Part shown: positions 50,814 to 59,054 of the stretch, piece after piece
Position numbering within the stretch: position 1 is the stretch's first letter
Layout of the letters: each line of letters begins with the position of its first letter
NCBI GenBank assembly: GCA_028686345.1
Contig: JAQUCE010000019.1
Coordinates: 1-61,344 of the forward strand
Reading direction: 5' to 3'
DNA length: 61,344 nt
Source: Kiritimatiellia bacterium
GTDB taxonomy: Bacteria > Verrucomicrobiota > Kiritimatiellia > RFP12 > UBA1067
Notes under the pieces: generated by a model
Seen by the model: only the letters and a program-made list of their open reading frames with translations
Databases searched by the model: none
What the model was told of the DNA's origin: nothing
Position numbers and translations under genes: made by a program

Positions 50814-51080
50814 TGTAGCCGCGGGCCGTGACCGCGGTCGGCGCGTTTATGGTCAACAGCTAGACACCCACACTCCCTTTTCCCCTTCGTCACTGCGCCC
50901 GTCTAGCGGGTGCACCACTCCTCGCCTTTCAGCCGCCAAGTACGCGCTTCCCTTTTAACCTCGTCATTGCAACCACCATGGCCGGCGTAGCCTTGGCGTA
51001 GACGGCTCTGTGGTTGCAATATCAGTCGCCATCAAACCAGCCCCAATGGGGCGGCTCAAACCAGCGACACAGTCGCATCA
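50810..51080 (-). repeat. Mixed repeat block: GTAGCCGCGGG element, GPE units, CHA
   Basis: GTAGCCGCGGGCC element (50815-50845), 74-bp-type unit (about 50880-50955), GPE body unit with GTAGCCTTGGCGTAG loop insert (50968-51021), then two CHA hairpins GCCCC/GGGGC and GCGAC/GTCGC (51030-51076) that form the C-terminus of the ATPase gene. Confidence 0.88.
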
Positions 51081-52231
51081 AACTCACCAACCACCGACCG
51101 CCACGGCATTATGTTAACCTGATTACGGCATTGCGTCTTTGTGCCATCATAAATTATCGAAGATCTTTCAAGATTGAAGATCTCTTTTTGCAGAACTTTC
51201 AGCCCTTTAAAAAAATCCGTTGAAATTGTCGCAGCTGACTTTATCTCATAGGCACTAAAACCCTCACCTGTTTCAACAAGCAGGTCAACCTCATTACTGT
51301 TACTGTCCCGATAAAACCACAGTTGGTTTGAAAGCCCTGCATGAGCTAACTGCTTATAAGCCTCAGCCACAATAAATGTCTCAAATAGATTGCCACGCAA
51401 CGGATGAGAACGAAGATGATCCGCATTTAAGATGCCTAATAGATAACATGCCAGACCGGTATCCAGAAAATATAGCTTTGGACTTTTTACAAGCCTCTTG
51501 CCTATATTTCCATACCATGGCTGAAGCAATTTGATAACTCCACTAGCCTGTAAAACAGACAACCAACTCTTTACCGTATTATGCGTAATGCCACTGTCAT
51601 TTCCTATCGACTGCATATTCAGTAATTGACCGGTTCTGGTGGCGCATAACCTTAAAAACAAACTAAAACGGTCGAGATCAGTTACAGAGAGTATCTGTCG
51701 CACATCTCTTTCAAGATAAGTTGAAATATAAAACGAAAATGCCTCTGTTGGATTCAAATTTCTGACATGTACTCCAGGATAAAACCCAGAGTAAAGCATC
51801 TCGTCAAGCGACATATCTGTCCGGCAATTATTAAGCTCTTCAAGTGAAAATGGGTACAGTCTAGCAACTGCAGTTCTACCGGCCAGTGACTGAGCGACAC
51901 ACTCCATCATCTCAAACTGCCTTGATCCGGTTAAAATAAACCTGCCTGGGCACGGGTCCTCATCAACATTAGTTTGAATATATGAAACCAGATCAGGTGC
52001 GTGCTGAACCTCATCAATAATAACACCATTAGAGTACTCAGCCAAAAAACCGCGGGGATCTTCCTTAGCAAAGCTACGATTATCAATATCCTCGAGAGAA
52101 CAATACGCATGCTTATAAAAAACCGCACGACACAATGTTGTTTTTCCTGATTGACGTGGACCGGTCACCGTAACAACCGGATATTGATCCGCCCATTGGC
52201 GAAGTTTAAATTCAAGTTTTCTCGGTTTCAT
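51056..52231 (-). CDS. DUF4143-type AAA ATPase
   Basis: A 391-residue ATPase: Walker A VTGPRQSGKTT, Walker B GVIIDEVQHAPD, sensor FILTGSRQ, then a winged-helix-like region (GNDSGITHNTVKSWLSVLQASG) and the C-terminal DUF4143 nuclease-like fold (NEVDLLVETGEGFSAYEIK with Asp and ExK as in PD-(D/E)xK proteins). Role uncertain; such genes are common near mobile regions and toxin-like systems. The final residues DATVSLV and stop are CHA-encoded, so the native C-terminus has been replaced or extended. Promoter-like sequence overlaps a palindrome just upstream. A deleted duplicate lies at 56056. Confidence 0.87.
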   Translation of the reverse strand: MKPRKLEFKLRQWADQYPVVTVTGPRQSGKTTLCRAVFYKHAYCSLEDIDNRSFAKEDPRGFLAEYSNGVIIDEVQHAPDLVSYIQTNVDEDPCPGRFILTGSRQFEMMECVAQSLAGRTAVARLYPFSLEELNNCRTDMSLDEMLYSGFYPGVHVRNLNPTEAFSFYISTYLERDVRQILSVTDLDRFSLFLRLCATRTGQLLNMQSIGNDSGITHNTVKSWLSVLQASGVIKLLQPWYGNIGKRLVKSPKLYFLDTGLACYLLGILNADHLRSHPLRGNLFETFIVAEAYKQLAHAGLSNQLWFYRDSNSNEVDLLVETGEGFSAYEIKSAATISTDFFKGLKVLQKEIFNLERSSIIYDGTKTQCRNQVNIMPWRSVVGEFDATVSLV

Positions 52232-52410
52232 TGCTCAAAAGATATCAATTTCTATGCAAAATGTAAATCCGATTTACGTTTTACATAAAACATGCTATCG
52301 CATTAACAGCCAATTCTTTGTATTTTGACCGCTAATCTACGCGAATGTTGTAAAACTCTCCTAACCTTAAACCAGCAGCTTGCTGCGTCTCAAACCAGGC
52401 CGAAGGCCGT
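52110..52410. repeat. Duplicated segment, copy 1 (ATPase 5' end plus upstream)
   Basis: Near-identical to 56092-56391, including the first 39 codons of the ATPase, its upstream region and the first CHA hairpins. The copies differ at a few positions, among them the operator-like palindrome, intact here (GATTTAC) and changed there (GATTTAT). Confidence 0.93.
52239..52277 (-). promoter_or_regulatory. Candidate promoter and operator of the ATPase gene
   Basis: On the minus strand TTTACA (52262-52267) and TATCTT (52239-52244) stand 17 bases apart, just 8 bases before the ATG. A perfect palindrome GTAAATC-C-GATTTAC (52263-52277) overlaps the -35 box, as an operator would. Confidence 0.35.
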
Positions 52411-52612
52411 TAAACCAGGCCGAAGGCCGTCAAACCAGGCTGAAGGCCGTCAAACCAGGCCGAAGGCCGTTAAACCAGGCCGAAGGCCGTCAAACCAGGC
52501 CGAAGGCCGTCAAACCAGGCCGAAGGCCGTCAAACCAGGCCGAAGGCCGTTAAACCAGGCCGAAGGCCGCCAAACCAGCGGCGCAAGCCGCGGCGTCAGC
52601 CGCGCCTCAGCT
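52369..52612 (-). repeat. CHA array with nine exact 20-bp units
   Basis: Units (C/T)AAACCAGGCCGAAGGCCG(T/C) begin every 20 bases from 52391 to 52551; one carries CTGAAGG. It is preceded by a GCAGC/GCTGC hairpin and followed by CGGC-GCAA-GCCG and CGGC-GTCA-GCCG hairpins, the last of which contains the stop of the GT4 gene at 52596. Confidence 0.95.
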
Positions 52613-53873
52613 GCCTGAAACTAGCTGCCGCCTGATCACGGCTGAAAACGCGCGCTGCCAGTTGCAGGGCCCCTGCACGCATGGCACTCAACCGCCGCGG
52701 ATCATTGGCCAGCCGCTGCAATTCCTGCGCCAGGGCCGCGCCCGGCTGATCGCCGCTGCAAACCACACCGCACCCATACTGGTTCAACCAGGGTTCGAGC
52801 CAGGTTGAGCGATTAAAGAGCGCGGGCAACCCGGCGGCAATCCCATCAAAAAACTTATTGGGCGAGTTTTCATAAAACAGCGGGGTGTGCATAAAGGTGA
52901 CCAGATTCACATCCGCCCCCTGATAAAGACGGGCAACCTCATTCTTTGAAAGCTGCCCACAAAAGCAAACCCTTCCGCTCTCCGCCAAGGCCTTTAAATC
53001 ATCGGCCCGCAGGCCATCACCAGCCAACCACCACACTATCTGCGGGCTCCCTTGTGTGGCGTGGATGACAGCGATCAGATCATCGATCTGATTGCTCACG
53101 CCCATGGCGCCGGAGTAGAGCACCACCAGCTGATCGTCGTTCACCCCCAGCCGCGCACGTTCACGCTGGCGCACAGTTGCGTCCGGTTTAAACTGCTCCA
53201 GATCGCAGCTGTTAGAGATGGTCTGAACCCTGTAGCTCCGCTGGCCCACGCTGATTAAGCGCAGCGCAAAATCGTCCATCACACTGCGATGCTCAGGGAT
53301 CACATCCAGCTTGCCCTGTAGCTTATTAATGACCCGATCAGTCATCCCGGTTGAACAGGTGACAATTGCCTCGGCATACTTATAAGCCAAGCGCTCAATC
53401 AAAAATGAAATCTTTTGCAAAAAGCTGTTCCTCAAAACACCAGCATCTATCGCCGAATCCGGCCAGACATCAATCACCTCAAAAACATAGGACAGTTTAT
53501 GAAAAACCCTTCCGATCAGGGCCGGCACTGCCATGGTCAATGGACCGCTGGAGGCGATACAGAGGTCATACTGCCGACCATGCCGCAGAACAAACCAGTT
53601 AGCATCGAGCATGAACTTCAGGAAAGAGCAGATACGCTGAAGAAAAGACATGCGCGAACCATAGGCAGTCCGGCTGACAAAGACCCTGATGCCCTCCACC
53701 TCAACCGCTCCTTTTTTTTCGGCTTGCTCCAGCAGCCACGCATCATAACCGCCGCAGCAGAGCACATCCACGCTATCCCCATTAGCCACAAAGCGCCGTG
53801 CTAACTCGTAAGTCCGCACAGCTCCCCAGCCATTAGGCGTTGAAAAATATTGATGGAGCCAAAGAATTCGCAT
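52596..53873 (-). CDS. Glycosyltransferase family 4 (WcaI/WbuB-like)
   Basis: A 425-residue GT-B enzyme. N-terminus ILWLHQYFSTPNGWGAVRTYELARRF, then VFEVIDVWPDSAIDAGV, TISNSCDLEQFKPD, VVLYSGAMGVSNQIDDLI, WWLAGDGLRADDL, VCFCGQLSKNEVARLY and FYENSPNKFFDGIAAGLP with the donor-site Glu-x-x-P-x-K variant. It matches the fucosamine/HexNAc transferase-like branch of WbuB proteins; that sugar assignment is tentative. GGAA lies 7 bases before the ATG. Its stop codon TGA is inside the hairpin GCGGCTGACGCCGC. Confidence 0.9.
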   Translation of the reverse strand: MRILWLHQYFSTPNGWGAVRTYELARRFVANGDSVDVLCCGGYDAWLLEQAEKKGAVEVEGIRVFVSRTAYGSRMSFLQRICSFLKFMLDANWFVLRHGRQYDLCIASSGPLTMAVPALIGRVFHKLSYVFEVIDVWPDSAIDAGVLRNSFLQKISFLIERLAYKYAEAIVTCSTGMTDRVINKLQGKLDVIPEHRSVMDDFALRLISVGQRSYRVQTISNSCDLEQFKPDATVRQRERARLGVNDDQLVVLYSGAMGVSNQIDDLIAVIHATQGSPQIVWWLAGDGLRADDLKALAESGRVCFCGQLSKNEVARLYQGADVNLVTFMHTPLFYENSPNKFFDGIAAGLPALFNRSTWLEPWLNQYGCGVVCSGDQPGAALAQELQRLANDPRRLSAMRAGALQLAARVFSRDQAAASFRQLRRG

Positions 53874-53879
53874 ACGAGT

Positions 53880-54366
53880 GTTCCGCGGCGCTGCGCGCCT
53901 GGTTTGAACCGCAGCAGAGCCGCTGGTTTGATGCGGCGCTGCGCGCCTGGTTTGAACCGCGGCAGAGCCGCTAGTTTGATGCGGCGCGGCGCGCCTGGTT
54001 TGAGGTGCGGCTTACGCCGCTGGTTTGAGTCGCAGCTTGCGCTGCTGGTTTGAACCGCGGCAGAGCCGCTGGTTTGAAGTTTAAAGGTGCGGCTCGCGGA
54101 TCACAAATTGTCGTGTATTTGAAAACTTGCAAAACACTGTAGCCGCGGGCGGTATGTTTATTTTCAATAGCCAAGCGGTTCGGTTCGTGAAACACTGTAA
54201 TTTCACTCGCTGGCGGGGTCACGGCCCCCGCCCTACAGTTCTAACCAAAAAAATCAACCCTTCAAACCAGCCCCACCGGGGCGTCTCAAACCAACGCCGT
54301 CAGGCGCGACTCAAACCAGTGACGCAGTCACGACTCAAACCAGGCGCGTAGCGCCGTCTCAAACCC
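53880..54366 (-). repeat. Two CHA arrays around a GTAGCCGCGGG element
   Basis: CHA at 53882-54080 alternates GGCGCTGCGCGCC and CGGCAGAGCCG hairpins, a 52-bp higher-order unit repeated with small changes. A central element (54132-54237) has GTAGCCGCGGGC and the inverted GGGTCACGGCCCCCGCCC also found at 16300-16320. CHA at 54258-54366 has five different stems and supplies the TGA of the GT2 gene. Confidence 0.9.
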
Positions 54367-55159
54367 TTCTCTTCTTCCATCTAATCGTATCCACAGCCGC
54401 TTTGAAATACGCACCATTGCAGACACGCCACATGCGCTGTTTCAGTAAGCCAAGCTTTGTGACACGGAAATTATTTCTAAGATACATCCGAGCCCGTTCG
54501 TCAACCATTTTAGGGGTGGCAGCTCCCTTTAAATCAGCTGAGGTTTTGGAATCATCATGCACACGAAAGGCCCAGAAATAATGCTGCAGACGGTGAAACC
54601 TGGCACCAGCCTTTTTAAAGCGCAGCCATAGATCTGTGTCCATCACATAATGCAGGGATTCATCCAGGCCGCCGACTCTATCAAACAGCTCCTTGATGAA
54701 GATTGACGAGGGGCCATACACGCGCACCGGGGCATTTTCATAGAGCCAGTCATGCCAACCACCATCGCGGGCGCACCATAGTACCCGATCACCCTGATCA
54801 ATGTAGATCAAGTTTCCTGCCAACCACTCACATGTCGGGTTCTCAGAGAGATATTTTTGAGCTTTGTGCAGCGTGTCGGGCAGCAGCAGATCATCGGCAT
54901 TCAGCCAAAATAGATACTTACCGGTCGCATGACCAAAACCCTTATTGATGGCCGCACTCTGCCCCGCGTCCTTTTCCGAGCACCACCATGCAATACGATC
55001 CTCATAGCGCCTGATGATCTCAACGCTGCCATCCGTACTGCCGCCGTCAACCACGATCACCTCAAAATTCATGCCTGTTTGATTCAAGACAGATCGTAAT
55101 GCTTTTTCCAAGAACTTAGCGTGATTCAACACTGGGATAATTATGGAGAAAACAGGCAT
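54359..55159 (-). CDS. Glycosyltransferase family 2
   Basis: A 266-residue GT-A enzyme: FSIIIPVLNHAKFLEKALRSV, FEVIVVDGGSTDGSVEII, INKGFGHATGKYLFWLNADDLLLP for NDP-sugar and metal binding, and SIFIKELFDRVGGLDESLHYVMDTDLWLRF. The C-terminus is basic (RWKKRRV). I chose the ATG at 55159 (MPVFSIII); 21 in-frame codons upstream are CHA sequence. The final TGA comes from a CHA GGTTTGA. Confidence 0.9.
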   Translation of the reverse strand: MPVFSIIIPVLNHAKFLEKALRSVLNQTGMNFEVIVVDGGSTDGSVEIIRRYEDRIAWWCSEKDAGQSAAINKGFGHATGKYLFWLNADDLLLPDTLHKAQKYLSENPTCEWLAGNLIYIDQGDRVLWCARDGGWHDWLYENAPVRVYGPSSIFIKELFDRVGGLDESLHYVMDTDLWLRFKKAGARFHRLQHYFWAFRVHDDSKTSADLKGAATPKMVDERARMYLRNNFRVTKLGLLKQRMWRVCNGAYFKAAVDTIRWKKRRV

Positions 55160-55320
55160 GAATTTTGAGGTCCGCAGCGGAGCTGCTGTTTGAGACGGCC
55201 TTCGGCCTGGTTTGAGGCGCACTGCGTGCTGGTTTGAGACGCGGCTACGCTGCTGGTTTAAGCCGGCCTTCGGCCTCGTTTGAGGTTTGAGCCGCGGCTA
55301 CGCCGCTGGTTTAAGGTTTA
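55160..55320 (-). repeat. CHA array upstream of the GT2 gene
   Basis: Six CHA units with arms GGCC/GGCC (two), GCAGC-like, CGCGGC/GCTGC and CGGC/GCCG, linkers CTGGTTTGAG and CTGGTTTAAG. It fills the space between the four-helix-bundle gene and the GT2 start. Confidence 0.9.
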
Positions 55321-55334
55321 AGGTTTGGAGGTTA

Positions 55335-55739
55335 TTAAGACTCGTCTGATTGTTTGTAACGAACTCCGGTTATTGATGATTTCTTCAGAACCTCCATAAG
55401 CCGATAAAGCATCAATGAGATGCGGCTGCAAAGTTTGCAAAGGCGATCGAAGTTATCCTGTGTTATGTATTTCAGGTCAAGTGCCACATAAAGTTGTGCT
55501 CGTACTTCGCCACAAGAGCCCTTCGCAATGGTCAGGAAGTTTATGAATTCTTTATTACCTCCTCGTTCAAACCCCTCCGCTATGTTGCTCATAATGGAAA
55601 CTGATGCCCGTTGAATTTGATTACTTAAACCATAGTCATGATTAAAACCGATATTCTTCGTAGCACCATAAACCTCACGCGTAAGCTCTCGTGCCAGCTG
55701 CCAAGCCTCAATATCCTCGAATCGTTTAATTGTAGACAT
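55335..55739 (-). CDS. Four-helix bundle protein (S23 / 23S rRNA intervening-sequence family)
   Basis: A 134-residue protein of the TIGR02436 type: FEDIEAWQLARELTREVY, the central QIQRASVSIMSNIAEGFERG signature, and GSCGEVRAQLYVALDLKYI. The family was first seen in insertions of 23S rRNA genes but is mostly free-standing in genomes; it may diversify or bind nucleic acid, function unsettled. AAAGGA lies 9 bases before the ATG. It is isolated between repeat arrays in the polysaccharide locus, as is common for this family. Confidence 0.9.
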   Translation of the reverse strand: MSTIKRFEDIEAWQLARELTREVYGATKNIGFNHDYGLSNQIQRASVSIMSNIAEGFERGGNKEFINFLTIAKGSCGEVRAQLYVALDLKYITQDNFDRLCKLCSRISLMLYRLMEVLKKSSITGVRYKQSDES

Positions 55740-55769
55740 CTTTAACCGTCCTTTCGAGCACTGTGTGCG

Positions 55770-55910
55770 GGTGTAACGTTTAACGTTTAACGTTTAACGT
55801 TTGAGCGTTTAATGTTTGAGCGTTTAATGTTTGAGCGTTTGAGCGTTTGAACGTTTAATGTTTAATGTTTAATGTTTAATGTTTGAACGTTTGAGCGTTT
55901 AACGTTTGAT
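55770..55910. repeat. GTTTAACGTTTGAGC microsatellite-like tandem
   Basis: Imperfect 8-9-bp units GTTTAACGT, GTTTAATGT, GTTTGAGC run for about 140 bases. The linker GTTTAA/GTTTGA is the same as that between CHA hairpins, as though hairpins had been lost. Confidence 0.9.
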
Positions 55911-56062
55911 GGCTTGCGCTGCAAGCTGGTTTAAACGTTCAAACCAGCAGCTTGCTGCGGCTCAAACCAGCGGCGCAAGCCGCGTCTCAAACCAGCGGCG
56001 CAAGCCGCGTCTCAAACCAGCGGCGAAGCCGCGCATCAAACCAGGCCGAAGGCCGCCACGGC
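55908..56062 (-). repeat. CHA array
   Basis: Six hairpins: GCTTGCGCTGCAAGC, GCAGCTTGCTGC, CGGCGCAAGCCG twice, CGGCGAAGCCG, GGCCGAAGGCC. It ends where the deleted ATPase copy begins. Confidence 0.92.
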
Positions 56063-56212
56063 AATATGTTAACCTGATTGCGACATTGCATGCTCAGAAA
56101 AAACCGCACGACACAATGTTGTTTTTCCTGATTGACGTGGACCGGTCACCGTAACAACCGGATATTGATCCGCCCATTGGCGAAGTTTAAATTCAAGTTT
56201 TCTCGGTTTCAT
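56056..56212 (-). pseudogene. Internally deleted duplicate of the DUF4143 ATPase
   Basis: 56056-56089 matches 51101-51134 (near the 3' end of the ATPase gene) and 56091-56212 matches 52110-52231 (the first 39 codons). The 975 or so bases between are missing. The junction lies at a short shared GC(A). Walker A (GPRQSGKTT) is retained but Walker B and everything else to the tail are lost, so no function is expected. Confidence 0.9.
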
Positions 56213-56348
56213 AGCTCAATAAATATTAATTTTTATGCAAAATGTAAATCCGATTTATATTTTACATAAAACATGCTATCGCATTAACGGCCAATTCTTT
56301 GTATTTTGACCGCTAATCTACGCGAATGTTGCAAAACTCTCCTAACCT

Positions 56349-56765
56349 TAAACCAGCAGCTTGCTGCGTCTCAAACCAGGCCGAAGGCCGTCTCAAACCA
56401 GCAGCTTGCTGCGGCTCAAACCAGGCCGAAGGCCGTCTCAAACCAGCAGCTTGCTGCGGCTCAAACCAGGCCGAAGGCCGTCAAACCAGCGGCGCCAGCC
56501 GCGTCTCAAACCAGCAGCTTGCTGCGGCTCAAACCAGCGGCGCAAGCCACGTCTCAAACCAGCAGCTTGCTGCGGCTCAAACCAGCGGCGCAAGCCGCGT
56601 CTCAAACCAGCAGCTTGCTGCGGCTCAAACCAGCCGCGAAGCCGCGCCTCAAACCAGCAGCTTGCTGCGGCTCAAACCAGCGGCGAAGCCGCGCCTCAAA
56701 CCAGCAGCTTGCTGCGTCTCAAACCAGGCCGAAGGCCGTCTCAAACCAGCGGCGTCAGCCGCGGA
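56349..56765 (-). repeat. Longest CHA array (about 417 bp)
   Basis: Roughly eighteen hairpin units. GCAGC-TT-GCTGC alternates with GGCC-GAA-GGCC in the left part and with CGGC-GCAA-GCCG or CGGC-GAA-GCCG in the right part, so a higher-order unit of about 46-48 bp is repeated. It carries the stop codon of the YdcF gene. Confidence 0.95.
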
Positions 56766-57525
56766 TTTTATACTTTACCTTGTAAAGATAAAAGCCGAGC
56801 CACTCCTTGAACATAATGTTATTCCTATGGAATTTGTCATAGGATGGCAGAAAATCTTCAAGCGAGAGAGAGTTTTTCTTTTGGGTTGTTGCCTCATGAT
56901 CTGTCGCGGCGGGAATCACCTCCAAGCCCGTGTGGGAGAAGTTCAGCAGCGAACGACGCATATGCCACGCGGAGGTCACCAATAGCACACGGGCGACACG
57001 GTTTGTCTCCCTGTTAGGCAGGCCATTCACCAGCTTTTCAACCAGCAGAGCATTCTCTTCCGTATTGCGGGCATCGGGCTCCACCTGAATCGCCGAACGT
57101 GGCACACCTAAGTCCAGAAGCAAAGGAACCGTTGAAAACTCTTCGCCGCCTCCGCTGGGGATAACAACCGGGGCTTTACCAGCGTGATAGAGGCGTGCTG
57201 CATGCCACGCGCGGTCAGCCGCTAACCCCATCTCCGCATACGGCAGGTTGGTGTTAGAGCCCATGCCCCCTCCCAGCACAACAATCGCATCAGCCTTCGG
57301 CATTGATGCAGCTAACTGTGGCGGGTAACTCTTTTCCAGCCCATATCCCAGCACAATATACAGAGCGTGTGTGCTCCAGAGCCAAAACCAGAGGATGGAG
57401 CTAACACCCAGCGCCAATGAAGCGCGCCGTCTGTGGATGAGCTGACACAGCACACTTGCCGCGATCAGAATAATGCCCAGCATCAATGGGTTGAGGATAA
57501 AACCAGCGATTTTGTTTAAAAGCAT
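56755..57525 (-). CDS. YdcF/ElyC-family (DUF218) membrane protein
   Basis: A 256-residue protein with two N-terminal helices (about 8-25 and 35-58) and the DUF218 domain: DAIVVLGGGMGSN, ERAWHAARLYHAG-like block (LAADRAWHAARLY), PVVIPSGGG, DARNTEENALLV with the conserved Glu-Asn, and LLVTSAWHMRRSL. ElyC/SanA relatives affect envelope and lipid-carrier metabolism, fitting the locus. GGAA lies before the ATG, in the same CCGCGGAACAC context as the GT4 gene at 52596. The C-terminus is extended into a CHA hairpin (KIRG, stop). Confidence 0.9.
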   Translation of the reverse strand: MLLNKIAGFILNPLMLGIILIAASVLCQLIHRRRASLALGVSSILWFWLWSTHALYIVLGYGLEKSYPPQLAASMPKADAIVVLGGGMGSNTNLPYAEMGLAADRAWHAARLYHAGKAPVVIPSGGGEEFSTVPLLLDLGVPRSAIQVEPDARNTEENALLVEKLVNGLPNRETNRVARVLLVTSAWHMRRSLLNFSHTGLEVIPAATDHEATTQKKNSLSLEDFLPSYDKFHRNNIMFKEWLGFYLYKVKYKIRG

Positions 57526-57529
57526 ATGT

Positions 57530-57760
57530 GTTCCGCGGCTGCGCCGCTTTCATTCCGCACCTTCGGTGCTGGTTTGAGCTGCAGCTTCGCTGCTGGTTTA
57601 ATGTTTATACTAGCTGAGCTTGCGGTTAAAGGCGTAAGGGTGGTGGTGGCACTGGTTTCGTCCGTGACACCGAAAAAACAACGAATTTTTGTGCTTTTCG
57701 TAATTCAAACCAGCACGTAGTGCAACTCAAACCAGTGACGCTGTCACGACTCAAACCAGC
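57530..57760 (-). repeat. Two CHA blocks
   Basis: Hairpins CGGCTGCGCCG, GCACCTTCGGTGC and GCAGCTTCGCTGC (57536-57598) precede the YdcF start; GCACGTAGTGC and GTGACGCTGTCAC (57705-57750) abut the remnant at 57762. Between them (57606-57700) I see nothing recognisable. Confidence 0.88.
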
Positions 57761-57761
57761 C

Positions 57762-57902
57762 CTAGAGAAAGTGCAAAAGAAAGCCCTCTTTGCCATCCAG
57801 TAAACCGCCCTTAATAACGTAGCGCACAAAGAAATAAAGTGCTGAACGCCAAAAGAGCGGCATTTTTACATAGCGGTGTTTTTTAAAAGCACTTGTTAAT
57901 AT
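57762..57902 (-). pseudogene. C-terminal remnant of a GT2 glycosyltransferase
   Basis: Read on the minus strand after the stop of the gene at 57906, the frame encodes VILTSAFKKHRYVKM, then LFWRSALYFFVRYVI, KGGLLDGKEGFLFHFL and a TAG. The last part is the hydrophobic LDGKxGF tail typical of WaaE-like GT2 enzymes. No start or catalytic domain is present. The fragment ends exactly where a CHA array begins, as with other gene ends here. Confidence 0.6.
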
Positions 57903-57905
57903 TAC

Positions 57906-59024
57906 TTACGACAACCCATTATCACCATACGAAGGGCGCAATCTCCAGTTCTTCGGCTGATCCCATCCTGCATGTTTGCGCAATGGACTCGAGTCGGTTG
58001 CACGTATCACAAAACTCAGCTCTCCGATTTGCGGAAAAAACAGCCGCCTTAAAAATTTAATTGTCGCATTCTCATTGGTACAAATTTCCACTGCATCCAC
58101 GCCGCACTTTTTCATCGCCAAAGTGGCCAACAGAGCAAGGGTCGAGTGGCTAAGTTTCTGCTGATCTGCTGATTGCCACTCCATCAGAGATCCTAATAAA
58201 ATATTTTTGTAACCACGTTGTGAGGCGGTCTCATGGAACCGAACTTTGAACATAAAGAAACCAAGAAGGCTTCCCGACGAATCTTTTATGACAAACATTT
58301 TTTGGCTACTTCTCTCATCTTCCGAGAAAGAGTGCTCTAACTGCCAATTTAACCAAGCAGCAGTGTGCTCACACGAGAACTGCTCACCCCCGCCTTTAAG
58401 TAGATTCGCTATCGACTCATCCGCATTGTAGACCTCTTCGACAGCTAGTCCGCGTGTCTTGAAAAAACCAATTACCCTGAAACCCGTGGCGAGAACACTC
58501 AACAAGATATCAGCAAACCCTATCAGAATTGGACTCAAAAAAGATCTTCCAATCTTTTTTTCAACAATGGAACGACTCTTAAAAACCCACATCAACCGAG
58601 GCATTGAAAAACAAAGATAATCAAACATCAGATGTACCGGCAAAGCCATTTGCGATATGCCACAACCAAGTGCTATCCCGTCGGAAGACAACTCCACCGG
58701 TCTCGTAATCAAATCAACACCAAGCATTGATTTCCTGAAATCCTCGTGGACAAATAACCCAGATCCTGCATATGCGATGTAGATTCTAGCATTCGCCTTC
58801 ACGTTCACGGCAAACAAAGTTTGCTGTCCAACTATTTTTTGATCAGCAATACCTAAAATCTGAACTGGCGAATCACCATCTGTTTTATTTGGGTTTGAAT
58901 TCAACGCATCTCGTTTGGCATAAGATAAATCGCACAATCCAAATACATCATCAGCCTCATATGTGGTCGAAGCAGAATTCATTTGAGAAAGCGATCTTAT
59001 ATAAAAGGTTGGTGTCATTTTCAT
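57906..59024 (-). CDS. GNAT-fold acyltransferase-like protein
   Basis: A 372-residue protein. The N-terminal third includes VQILGIADQKIVGQQTLFAVNVK and AYAGSGLFVHEDFRKSMLGVDL, which resembles a GNAT beta-sheet and acyl-CoA loop; the second half (AAWLNWQLEHSF, LLGFFMFKVRF) looks like a second GNAT-like domain, so a FemAB/GNAT duplication is possible. It is downstream of the SDR and KAS genes with 30 bases between, so it may transfer their acyl product to an amino sugar. The start is uncertain: ATG at 59024 chosen, TTG at 59051 possible. No ribosome-binding site stands out. Confidence 0.6.
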   Translation of the reverse strand: MKMTPTFYIRSLSQMNSASTTYEADDVFGLCDLSYAKRDALNSNPNKTDGDSPVQILGIADQKIVGQQTLFAVNVKANARIYIAYAGSGLFVHEDFRKSMLGVDLITRPVELSSDGIALGCGISQMALPVHLMFDYLCFSMPRLMWVFKSRSIVEKKIGRSFLSPILIGFADILLSVLATGFRVIGFFKTRGLAVEEVYNADESIANLLKGGGEQFSCEHTAAWLNWQLEHSFSEDERSSQKMFVIKDSSGSLLGFFMFKVRFHETASQRGYKNILLGSLMEWQSADQQKLSHSTLALLATLAMKKCGVDAVEICTNENATIKFLRRLFFPQIGELSFVIRATDSSPLRKHAGWDQPKNWRLRPSYGDNGLS

Positions 59025-59054
59025 AAAATGCCAATAATAACATTGCGGCAACGA

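Noticed and set aside
52369-52612. Regular 20-bp direct repeats resembling a CRISPR array
   Set aside because: The repeated part is only about 10 bases, the intervening parts are self-complementary hairpins and not unique spacers, and no cas gene is in the window.
56306-56985. Overlapping plus-strand ORFs of 149-219 codons rich in LKPAACC, NQQLAA and QTRPKAV
   Set aside because: They are translations of the CHA array in different frames, low-complexity, without start context; the real gene here is the YdcF gene on the minus strand.
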